Notes under the pieces: model-generated
The model's database searches: none
What the model was told of the DNA's origin: nothing
The model's input: only the letters and a program-made list of their open reading frames with translations
Source of the DNA: Treponema_C sp050937815
Lineage (GTDB): Bacteria > Spirochaetota > Spirochaetia > Treponematales > Treponemataceae
NCBI RefSeq assembly: GCF_050937815.1
Contig: NZ_JACDIJ010000008.1
Location: 48,592-112,591, forward strand
Length of the DNA: 64,000 nucleotides
Direction: 5' to 3'
Shown here: one piece after another, positions 35,560 to 43,082 of the stretch
Layout: every line of letters starts with the position of its first letter
Position numbering within the stretch: position 1 is the first letter of the stretch
Position numbers and translations under genes: made by a program

Positions 35560-36072
35560 ATGAAAACCGCAGTACGATTTTCATTTTTTATATTATTTTT
35601 TTTCTCGGCGGTTTTTTCGTTTGCTTCTTCCGTAAGCGTATTTATGTATCAAAAAGATGCCGGGGTCGATTTGTTGCGCGGTACTACAATTGCCGTTGAA
35701 AATGAAGTGCTTGAAACCCTGTTCGACAGCGGGTATATCGTTTCAAGTGTTGCCGCCGCAAAAACCGATGCCGATATAAATCAAGCTCTTGCCGAAGCGT
35801 TAAAAAACAGTGCGGAAGGTTTTTTTGATATTATGGTACAAATTACAGTGCGTTATAATGATATTATTCCTGAAAATCCGGCAAAGATTGTTTTTTCCGA
35901 TATACAAAGCATAGATTGGCGTATTTTTCGCGTAAAAAATAAAACCTGCATAGCGGAAAAAAAACAGGATATCGGACAAAAATATGAAGGGGAAACCGAC
36001 AGCAAAGCGCTAAAGCGTGTCGCAAAAGAAGTCGGTTATGCTATCGAAAAGATATTACAAGGGGTACGGTAA
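35560..36072 (+). CDS. Secreted protein of unknown function
   Basis: ATG 35560 is chosen because GGAGGGG lies 4 bases upstream; an in-frame ATG 21 bases earlier has no ribosome site. The 170-residue protein has a signal peptide (residues 1-22, ending 'VFSFASS'), then an alpha/beta region with 'YQKDAGVDLLRGTTIAVENEVLETLF' and a C-terminal helix. I recognise no family. It is 10 bases upstream of the SPOR protein gene, so both may act in the periplasm or cell wall. Confidence 0.75.
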   Translation: MKTAVRFSFFILFFFSAVFSFASSVSVFMYQKDAGVDLLRGTTIAVENEVLETLFDSGYIVSSVAAAKTDADINQALAEALKNSAEGFFDIMVQITVRYNDIIPENPAKIVFSDIQSIDWRIFRVKNKTCIAEKKQDIGQKYEGETDSKALKRVAKEVGYAIEKILQGVR

Positions 36073-36082
36073 GAGGTTTTGT

Positions 36083-37684
36083 ATGATAAAAAAACACAGT
36101 ATAAAAATAATAAGCTCGGTTTTGATTTTTTTTCTTTTTATGTCAGCATCTAAACCGTCGCTTGACGGAAGGGCCGTGGTTGCAAATGGGGGAGAGCTGC
36201 CTCCGGGACTTTATGTAAAAACGGCAGCATTTTTGCCCGGCGATACGGTTCTTATTACAAATCCTGCCGCAAAGGTAAGTGTGGAAGCATTGGTTTTCGG
36301 AACTTTCAGCGCTGCCGAGGGAATTGCCGTTATATTATCGCCGGAAGCGGCACAACGGCTTTTTATTACAAAAGATTCAAACAGCATCGTGCAAATAACC
36401 AAAAACGGCAGCGATATGGAGATGTCGGTTTTGTCAAAGGCATTTGAAGCCGTTTCTCCTGCGGCTTCGGTACAATCTCCCGTAACGGTGCAGGAACCCG
36501 TAACGGCCGAAACGCACAGTGATACTGTACCGGCGCTGCCCGAACCGACGATAGCCGATTCGACCGAAGTCGCTGTCGTCGAACCTGAAATTACCGCCGC
36601 CGTACACGCGGCAGATGTTCACAGTACCGCCGATAGTGTGCTTGAAGCTGCCGAAAACGCAGTTGAAAACCTTCCCGCTGCGGAAGAAACCGGCTACGTT
36701 TTTACTCCTTTTGCCGATACGCAAGCGGCTGAATCCTCCGCTGAAGATTCAAGTGCCGTTTTTGAAGAACCGCCCGTACAAGTTGCCGAAATTCCTGAGC
36801 AAACGGCCGAACCTTCGGCGGAAGATTCGACTCCCGTTATTGCCGTATCCGATTTTGAAAATGAAGTACCGGCAGAAATTGCGGAACATATTCCCGCAGA
36901 AAACGGAGAACCGGTTGCGGCGCAAGAGCCTCCCGCCGAGGAGCCGGTTGATACGGTTTTTGTTTTTTCCGACGAACCGATAGCTGACGTATCATCCGAC
37001 GTGCTGGCCGATGCAACGGCTGACGTAGCGGCCGATGAACCGATAATCGAGGGAGAGCTTGCCGAAAATACCGACAATGCGGACCTTGCCGAGAGCGTGC
37101 CTGAAGTTTCGGCTGTAATCGAAGAAGAATCCGTTTCCGAAAAAACCGTAATCGAACCCGAAATCGAAACGGAAAATGCCGTTGCGGCGGAAGAACCGAA
37201 TGTTTTAATCGAAGCGCAAAGCAATCCTCCCGCCGCAGCCGAAATTGCGGTTATAGATTCGGATACCGCGGATACGGATGAAGATGCAACAGCAGAAATA
37301 CTGCCGGATTATTTTGTGTATACCGAAAAACCGGCGGAAACTGAAGCCGAACTTACATTTACAGAGCCTTCAAAATCCGAAAAGTACGATTACTCAAAAA
37401 TAGTCGAATCAGTACATAAGGATGCATATCTTATAGACGGTATTGCTTCTTTGGGCAGGGGAAGTTATTGTATACAGCTTGCCACGTATAAAAATGAGGC
37501 GAATATAGCCGACGTCTTTGAAAAATATGCGGACAAGTACCCCCTTCGCCTTATCAAGTCGGAAAAAGTGCCGGGCGCTTATCAAGTTATTATAGGTCCG
37601 TTAAATAAAGACGAATATCCGGTTATCTTAAAGCGCTTTGTTTTATGGGGCTTTAAAGATGCTTTTTTGCGGGAAGTACGTTGA
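36083..37684 (+). CDS. RlpA-like/SPOR domain cell-envelope protein
   Basis: ATG 36083 gives a signal peptide (residues 1-22). The 533-residue protein has three parts. Residues about 25-105 resemble the RlpA double-psi beta barrel ('FLPGDTVLITNPAAK', 'VILSPEAAQRLF'). A long acidic Ala/Glu/Val/Pro-rich linker (about 115-445) shows many short repeats. A C-terminal SPOR domain (about 460-533, 'YCIQLATYKNEANIADVF') binds denuded glycan strands at division sites. A role in septal peptidoglycan processing is inferred. Confidence 0.82.
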   Translation: MIKKHSIKIISSVLIFFLFMSASKPSLDGRAVVANGGELPPGLYVKTAAFLPGDTVLITNPAAKVSVEALVFGTFSAAEGIAVILSPEAAQRLFITKDSNSIVQITKNGSDMEMSVLSKAFEAVSPAASVQSPVTVQEPVTAETHSDTVPALPEPTIADSTEVAVVEPEITAAVHAADVHSTADSVLEAAENAVENLPAAEETGYVFTPFADTQAAESSAEDSSAVFEEPPVQVAEIPEQTAEPSAEDSTPVIAVSDFENEVPAEIAEHIPAENGEPVAAQEPPAEEPVDTVFVFSDEPIADVSSDVLADATADVAADEPIIEGELAENTDNADLAESVPEVSAVIEEESVSEKTVIEPEIETENAVAAEEPNVLIEAQSNPPAAAEIAVIDSDTADTDEDATAEILPDYFVYTEKPAETEAELTFTEPSKSEKYDYSKIVESVHKDAYLIDGIASLGRGSYCIQLATYKNEANIADVFEKYADKYPLRLIKSEKVPGAYQVIIGPLNKDEYPVILKRFVLWGFKDAFLREVR

Positions 37685-37761
37685 TTTTTCCGCACGGAGG
37701 TGTGAAACTAAAAAAAAACAAATATGCTGCTCAGCTGAAGCTTTTAAACATGCGGCTTTTC

Positions 37762-38604
37762 TTATGCCGAAAAGTCCATACGGATAATTGCCATTTTTAA
37801 AAGGGAATCGCCGATTTTTGCTAAAAAACGGTGCGCTCCCTTAATGCCCGGATTTTTCATATCGTAGTAGCCGAGCATATAGCCTTTGCTTGTTACCCGT
37901 ATTTTATCCGACCAGTTTAACTGACGAGCGGCATTGTTTACGCTGAAAAAACCGCCCACATCGCTTATGCCCATGTTTTTTAAGCTTTTTGAAAGCATTA
38001 ACTCCAAGCCTTTTTTGCCGACCGTATCGAAAATCAAGCGGCCGCCCGGATAACGCCGTGAAAGTTCTAAAACAAGATTTTTTACGTCTTCTCTTTTAAA
38101 GTAGTGAAATACGCCCGCCGCAAAAAATACGGCGCCGTTATCCCCGGCGACTTCTTTCATCCATGAGTAATCTTTTAAATCGCAGGCGATGTTTTTTTCG
38201 CGCTCACCTACAGGTATAAGCTGCGTACGGATTTTTATAACGTCGGGAAAATCGACGTTGATTATGCGGCAGCTTCCGTTGTCGCAGGTTTTTCCCGTTT
38301 GATCCAAACCGCAGCCCAAATTAACGACTGCGGCTTTAGGATGCGTTTTTAGATAGTCGTTAATTTCGTACATAATGTCAAGCTGCCGCATTGCCGCTTC
38401 AAGGGCGCCGAATTCGTAGGCAAACGAATCTTTTTTTGCTTCCTGTTCGGAAAAATCGTAATCCAGCTTTTCGCACAGCTTTTTTGCCGACATATCGTTA
38501 TATAAGTCAGGAAATTTTTCGGCACACATTTTTCTTCCGTAAAGGGGAACAATAAGCGTTTCCTGAACGGAGTTTTTTTCAATACGTATTTTTTTCTCCT
38601 GCAT
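37762..38604 (-). CDS. Class I SAM methyltransferase, leucine carboxyl methyltransferase (LCM)-like
   Basis: ATG 38604 is preferred over 38610 because the AAGGAGG site is then 6 bases away. The 280-residue enzyme has the SAM-binding strand 'AAVVNLGCGLDQTG' (about residues 93-106), acidic loop 'IINVDFPDV' and 'FFAAGVFHYF', the typical LCM pattern. Substrate is unknown; relatives methylate carboxyl groups of small molecules or proteins. It lies 17 bases after the propeller lipoprotein gene, so they are cotranscribed. Confidence 0.8.
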   Translation of the reverse strand: MQEKKIRIEKNSVQETLIVPLYGRKMCAEKFPDLYNDMSAKKLCEKLDYDFSEQEAKKDSFAYEFGALEAAMRQLDIMYEINDYLKTHPKAAVVNLGCGLDQTGKTCDNGSCRIINVDFPDVIKIRTQLIPVGEREKNIACDLKDYSWMKEVAGDNGAVFFAAGVFHYFKREDVKNLVLELSRRYPGGRLIFDTVGKKGLELMLSKSLKNMGISDVGGFFSVNNAARQLNWSDKIRVTSKGYMLGYYDMKNPGIKGAHRFLAKIGDSLLKMAIIRMDFSA

Positions 38605-38621
38605 GGACATCCTCCTTATTT

Positions 38622-40523
38622 TTATTTATGCACCATAACTTGTCCGTTTTTTATGTATACCGTTTTTCCGTCCGATGTGATTGTACCCGGATATGAGATA
38701 CCGTCAATAAAAACTTTGTGGATGATTTCTCCGTCTTTTTGAGCGGTGTATGCCGCTGTGCTTCCGTCGGGGGAAAATCGGAAATCGGTAACAGCGTTAA
38801 AGGGACCGTCCTGTGCTTTTCCTGCGACGATAAATGTTTGCCAGTCCAGTTCGGCAATGTAGGCGAGTGTACTGCTGTCGGGAGAAAATTCCAAATCGTG
38901 CACGGTATCGTAAGGGCCGGTTTTTTCTTTGTTTAAATTGACATACCATTTGCCGCCTATTTCAGTCTCGTACGCCAATTTACTTCCGTCCGGCGATATT
39001 TTAATGTTGAAAATATCGATATCATCAATGGGACCGTCTTCGTCTTTTCCGTCTATGATAAAACCCTTATTCTCTTTTTGTACCGCGTACATAAACAGTT
39101 TTCTATAGGGAAAAACATTTATGGGATAGGCATCGTCAATGGGGCCGATTTTTTCTTTCCCCTCAAATATATAACGGCCGCTGTCCGTTTCCGCCGCATA
39201 GGTTAAAACCGTTCCGTCGGGAGAAAATGTCAGCCACCCGATATCGTAAAAGGGGCCGCTTTTTTCAGTTCCTGCGCATACATACCATTCATTGTCGTCG
39301 GATTTTGTCACATATGCCAGTGTTTTTCCGTCGGGGGAAAAGGTTAATCCCGCGACCGTATTAAAGGGGCCGTTTTTTTCGCTTCCTTCGAAAAAATAAA
39401 ATTTGCCGTCTATGACGACAGTGTATGCGGATTTGCCGCCGTCCGGAGAAAAAACGAATTCAAAGACTTCATCAAAGGGACCCGTTTTTTCTTTACCCGT
39501 AATAATATACCATTTGTCGTCTATGAGTGCCTTGTATACGAACGTACCGCCGTCCGGCGCGCTGTCCGGCGAAAACAAAAAGCCGGACGTATCGTCAAAA
39601 GGGCCGGCTTTTTCTTTACCCGTAATAACGTACCGTTTTTCACCTATGGACGCGCTATATATTAAAGTATTGTCGTTCGGAGAAAACACTAAATCGGAAA
39701 TACTTTCAAAGGGGCCTGCCTTTTCTTTCCCTGCACAGAGGTACCGCTTGTTGCCTATTACAGCCGTATATATAAGTGTTTTCCCGTCAGGGGAGAATGC
39801 CATATCGTCGATATAGTAATCAAAGGGGCCGGCTTTTTCGGTTCCCGTCATAATATACCATTTTCGGTCTATACGGGCTTCATACGTTACCGTATTGTCC
39901 TTCGGAAAAAAGGCCAAGTGTGAAACCTCTTCAAAGGGGCCCGCTTTTTCTTTTCCGGTGAATACGTATTCTTTGCCGTCCATGCGGGCACTATATGCGA
40001 ATGTACAGCCGTCAGGCGCGCCGTCCGGAGCAAACAATATATCGGATGTGTTTTCGAAGGGGCCTGCTTTTTCTTTTCCGGTAAAAACGTATTCTTTGCC
40101 GTCTATGCGGACTCTGTATGCCAATGCCGTTCCGTCGGGGAAAAATGAAAAATCGATAATCTCATCAAAGGGACCCGCTTTTTCTTTTCCCGCGGTAAGG
40201 CTCCACTTACCTTCCGATTTAGCGCAATATGCATATGTTTTTCTATCGGGAGAAAGGCGCACAATCGGACGCTCGTTGTAAGGCCCCGACACTTCTTTTT
40301 TATGCTGAATGTAATATTCGGTAAGGGTGGAAATAAGGCCCTCTTTTTCTTTTGAAAACACAATCAGCGGTGTTTTATTGTTAACAAGATATACTTCCAA
40401 AATGCGGCTTTCTTCAACATCAATACTGCCTAAAGCTTTTTCATTAAACGAACAAGCCGTTACGGCAATAACTGCAAAACAGATACATAAGAGCTTTTTG
40501 AGCACTGTTTTCCCCTTCGGCAT
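38622..40523 (-). CDS. Repeat-built beta-propeller lipoprotein
   Basis: ATG 40523 gives a lipoprotein signal ending 'VIAVTAC' (lipid-attached Cys about residue 22). The rest of the 633 residues is about 14 tandem units of roughly 43 residues. Each has 'FSPDGKTLAY', then 'KWYVFTGKEKAGPFDEV' or a variant, which fits WD40/TolB-like propeller blades. The first units are nearly identical at DNA level and the later ones diverged, so the array grew by duplication. It probably faces the periplasm or cell surface; ligand unknown. Confidence 0.83.
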   Translation of the reverse strand: MPKGKTVLKKLLCICFAVIAVTACSFNEKALGSIDVEESRILEVYLVNNKTPLIVFSKEKEGLISTLTEYYIQHKKEVSGPYNERPIVRLSPDRKTYAYCAKSEGKWSLTAGKEKAGPFDEIIDFSFFPDGTALAYRVRIDGKEYVFTGKEKAGPFENTSDILFAPDGAPDGCTFAYSARMDGKEYVFTGKEKAGPFEEVSHLAFFPKDNTVTYEARIDRKWYIMTGTEKAGPFDYYIDDMAFSPDGKTLIYTAVIGNKRYLCAGKEKAGPFESISDLVFSPNDNTLIYSASIGEKRYVITGKEKAGPFDDTSGFLFSPDSAPDGGTFVYKALIDDKWYIITGKEKTGPFDEVFEFVFSPDGGKSAYTVVIDGKFYFFEGSEKNGPFNTVAGLTFSPDGKTLAYVTKSDDNEWYVCAGTEKSGPFYDIGWLTFSPDGTVLTYAAETDSGRYIFEGKEKIGPIDDAYPINVFPYRKLFMYAVQKENKGFIIDGKDEDGPIDDIDIFNIKISPDGSKLAYETEIGGKWYVNLNKEKTGPYDTVHDLEFSPDSSTLAYIAELDWQTFIVAGKAQDGPFNAVTDFRFSPDGSTAAYTAQKDGEIIHKVFIDGISYPGTITSDGKTVYIKNGQVMVHK

Positions 40524-40544
40524 GATTTTTACTGTGATGTAATA

Positions 40545-40574
40545 AGTATACAGTATAAATAGAGCGATATACAA
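40545..40574 (-). promoter_or_regulatory. Probable promoter of the propeller lipoprotein gene
   Basis: On the minus strand, TTGTAT (40574-40569), an 18-base spacer and TATACT (40550-40545) lie about 22 bases before the start codon at 40523. Confidence 0.45.
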
Positions 40575-40670
40575 GCTGTAGGAATTACACACGGTTCCCC
40601 ATAAAAACTGCATTTTCCCGATTTTTTACTACTTTCACAAAACATTTTCAATGCCGCTTTTATTTTTATG

Positions 40671-40803
40671 CAGGGCAAACCGCAGGTTCGGTTTGTGTTT
40701 CCCTGTGTTCGAAAGACGGCGGGATGTGGACAAGGCTGCACGCCTCCAAGTTTCGCTTGCGAAACTTGCCGCATAGAATCGCACGTCCGGTGCGATTCTA
40801 TGC
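40671..40803. repeat. Hairpin array downstream of the DUF1703 gene
   Basis: Three inverted repeats occupy the space between the lipoprotein promoter and the DUF1703 stop codon. They are CAAACCG/CGGTTTG (40676-40695), AAGTTTCGC/GCGAAACTT (40748-40767), and a perfect 14-bp stem GCATAGAATCGCAC (40671+100 to 40784) with its partner at 40790-40803 around loop GTCCG. The last ends 7 bases from the DUF1703 stop codon and may act as its 3' end. The style matches the array at 42469-43003. Confidence 0.7.
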
Positions 40804-40810
40804 CCGTTCC

Positions 40811-42412
40811 TCACTCAATAATCCAGTCTTTAATCGTCCGCTTTTTTTCATCAAAGCTTGCACCGACGGCTATAACTTTTTTGCCGCTTCCGGAGTACCT
40901 GTCGGCGTAGCCTTTTTCGCGTATTTGCTTCAGGGCATCTTCGGCCGTGCCGTTGGACGTGAGCTTAAACTCGAAGATGTACACCTTGTCTTTAAACTCG
41001 ACTGTGCAGTCGGCCCTGCCTGCGGCGCAGTGAACTTCCGTATGTACAAATTGGTTCATAAGGGCAAAGACAAGATAGACTGCCGTTTGGTAATTTTGCT
41101 CGCGCAAAGCCAAGTCTTTTTCGGTAAGACTGTCGTAGGGAATGCCTGAGATGATATCTTTCAGCTTTTCCATAAAGCCGTCAATGTCCGCCGCTTCTAT
41201 CTGCTCGTAAAACTCCCAAATTGAAAGCCCCGTTTTATCGCTTCGCACGGAAGTGTATGCGGGCAGTAAATTATCCAAAAAACCGTAACGCACTTCATCG
41301 TTGGGGAAGCCTAAACGGTACAGGCCTGCAAAATCGTTATAGTCTTTAATCGTTACATAGCCCGCTTGGAACAGTATGGGCAGGGGATTTACGGCATCGG
41401 CCCGGTAGGTTTCCAAACCCGCTTCGTTGATTTTGACGTTTCCGTCAAGGTCGGGAATATTGTAATAGGCTTTTTTAAGATAGTCGACCAAAAAGGTGGG
41501 CGTTCCCGTTGCAAACCAATAGCTTGAAAATTCTCCCGATGCAAACACATTGAGCAAACTGAAGGGATTATACATTGCGCTTCCTTTCCGAGCAAATTTA
41601 TAGCCGTCATAGCGCTGCTTTAGTTTTGCAAGGGCTTCTTCATAGCTCAAGCTGTTTTTTTCGGCAAGGTTTTTAATTTCGGGCACAAAGCCTTTTTCAA
41701 GTTCTTCCTGCGAAATGCCGCAGATACCCGAATAATCCGAAAGAAGGCTTAAATCGCGTAAGTTATTCAAATCGCTGAAGATACTTACTTTGCTGAATTT
41801 GGTAACTCCGGTTAAAAAGGCAAAGCGGATATATTGGTCGGCACTTTTTATAACGCCGAAAAAACTTTTAAGAACGGTGCGGTATATTTCGTTGAGGTTT
41901 TCGTCTTTCCACATGGTTTGTAAAAGCGGCTTATCGTACTCGTCGATGAGGATAACCGCCTGTCTGCCCGTTTTTTCGCAGGAGCGGTTGATTACACCGA
42001 AAAAGCGTTCGGTAATCGTATTTTCCGAGTCTTTACGGCCGTAGAGTTCTTCCCACCTGCACAGATGATTATTTAAAAGACTTTCCAAATCTTCCCGTGT
42101 TTCATATTTTGAAGGGTTAAAATCCAAATAGAGTACCGGATATTCCTGCCAGATTTCGCGTTTTTCTTTTTCGGCTTCTTCATATGTTTCAAGCGCCAAG
42201 CCCTTAAAGAGTTCTTTTTGACCGAGAAAATAGGCTTTGAGTGTTGAAAGAAACAGGCTTTTTCCGAAACGGCGCGGCCGGCTTAAAAAATATGGGGCGG
42301 GATCTTTTACCAAATTCCATATATGAGCGGTTTTATCAATATAAAAAAAATCGTTTGTTATAAGTTTTTCAAAGCTTTGCACGCCTATGGGCATCTTTCT
42401 GACTGTACTCAT
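40811..42412 (-). CDS. DUF1703-type AAA-ATPase with C-terminal PD-(D/E)XK nuclease-like domain
   Basis: ATG 42412 starts 'MSTVRKMPIGVQSFEKLI', the usual family N-terminus; the frame continues upstream without a ribosome site. The 533-residue protein has the AAA-ATPase_like domain with Walker A 'RPRRFGKSLFLSTL' (about residues 45-58) and 'AVILIDEYDKPLL' (Walker B). A C-terminal PD-(D/E)XK-like domain with 'DCTVEFKDKVYIFEFKL' ends the protein. Such genes are often multicopy in host-associated anaerobes and may act in mobile-element or defence biology. Both flanks are hairpin arrays. Confidence 0.88.
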   Translation of the reverse strand: MSTVRKMPIGVQSFEKLITNDFFYIDKTAHIWNLVKDPAPYFLSRPRRFGKSLFLSTLKAYFLGQKELFKGLALETYEEAEKEKREIWQEYPVLYLDFNPSKYETREDLESLLNNHLCRWEELYGRKDSENTITERFFGVINRSCEKTGRQAVILIDEYDKPLLQTMWKDENLNEIYRTVLKSFFGVIKSADQYIRFAFLTGVTKFSKVSIFSDLNNLRDLSLLSDYSGICGISQEELEKGFVPEIKNLAEKNSLSYEEALAKLKQRYDGYKFARKGSAMYNPFSLLNVFASGEFSSYWFATGTPTFLVDYLKKAYYNIPDLDGNVKINEAGLETYRADAVNPLPILFQAGYVTIKDYNDFAGLYRLGFPNDEVRYGFLDNLLPAYTSVRSDKTGLSIWEFYEQIEAADIDGFMEKLKDIISGIPYDSLTEKDLALREQNYQTAVYLVFALMNQFVHTEVHCAAGRADCTVEFKDKVYIFEFKLTSNGTAEDALKQIREKGYADRYSGSGKKVIAVGASFDEKKRTIKDWIIE

Positions 42413-42454
42413 AAGCCGATTATAGCACAAAACCGCCGAATTGACAATGAAAGC

Positions 42455-42560
42455 AGCTTTTTGATATCCCGGCACGGATGCCGGAAAAAGCCGCAGATAA
42501 ATGAGTTTTATAGAGCGCTCGGTGCTTTATAAAACTCAAGTTTCAAACCGTGCACGGATG
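42455..42560. repeat. 106-bp direct repeat, copy 1
   Basis: This copy is identical along its length to 42886-42991. It contains the CCGGCA/TGCCGG hairpin with loop CGGA (42469-42484) and the GAGTTTTATA/TATAAAACTC inverted repeat (42503-42537). The sequence after the repeat differs: here the third hairpin is interrupted after CGGATG. Confidence 0.9.
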
Positions 42561-43003
42561 TAGTTTGAAAACCTCACGTCCTTGTTCGGTTTTCAACTCC
42601 GGTTTTACGCTCCGCGTAAAACCGATTATTTATGGCTTTCCCGTACCTCCTTGTACGGGATTTGAAACAACGGTGAAGGCAGGGACACTACACTATTGTT
42701 GTTTTAACATGGAGATAATAGAAGGTGTGCGATGGGGTTTCGCGCCCGCAAATAGTTCAAAACCGAACCTCCTGTTCGGTTTTGAACTCCAATTTTATGC
42801 TTCGCATAAAATTGATTATCAACGGTTTTTCTGCACATCCGTGTACAGAACCATAAAGTAAATCAAATATAAAGTGTTACGCGGAAGCTTTTTGATATCC
42901 CGGCACGGATGCCGGAAAAAGCCGCAGATAAATGAGTTTTATAGAGCGCTCGGTGCTTTATAAAACTCAAGTTTCAAACCGTGCACGGATGCACGGTTTG
43001 AAA
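42469..43003. repeat. Array of palindromic hairpins upstream of ileS
   Basis: At least eight inverted repeats fill the 670 bases between the DUF1703 start (42412) and ileS (43083); no gene is credible here. Strong stems are GGTTTTACGC/GCGTAAAACC with loop TCC (42601-42623), CCCGTAC/GTACGGG with loop CTCCTT (42640-42659), a 14-bp perfect stem with loop CTCCT (42755-42787), and an 11-bp stem with loop TTC (42790-42814). A second 14-bp perfect stem with loop CGGA lies at 42972-43003. Most loops read TCC on one strand. Confidence 0.85.
42886..42991. repeat. 106-bp direct repeat, copy 2
   Basis: This is an exact copy of 42455-42560. In this copy the final palindrome is complete: TTTCAAACCGTGCA and its exact complement flank loop CGGA (42972-43003). 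That suggests copy 2 is the intact form and copy 1 was cut or recombined at that point. Confidence 0.9.
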
Positions 43004-43082
43004 ACAGTACTAGTATTTTTTTCCTTTTTACAGTATACTTTTATACTATATATCCGAATTTATTTTTTTGAGAGGTTTTATT

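Noticed and set aside
39403..40281. Long frames on the plus strand opposite the propeller lipoprotein
   Set aside because: They are reading-frame shadows of the repeat units: their repeats mirror the minus-strand units exactly.
42550..42861. Plus-strand open frame of about 103 residues upstream of ileS
   Set aside because: It runs through the hairpin array and translates palindromes; no ribosome site and no family pattern.
42410..43003. Possible CRISPR array in the repeat region
   Set aside because: The hairpins differ in sequence and spacing; the only exact repeat is a single 106-bp pair, with no regular repeat-spacer layout.
43020..43060. Promoter boxes in front of ileS
   Set aside because: TTTACA and TATACT-like strings exist but spacing is 14 bases or less, so no promoter is claimed.
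42886..43082. T-box riboswitch upstream of ileS
   Set aside because: No T-box consensus or specifier loop was found; the region is palindromic repeat followed by an A/T-rich leader.
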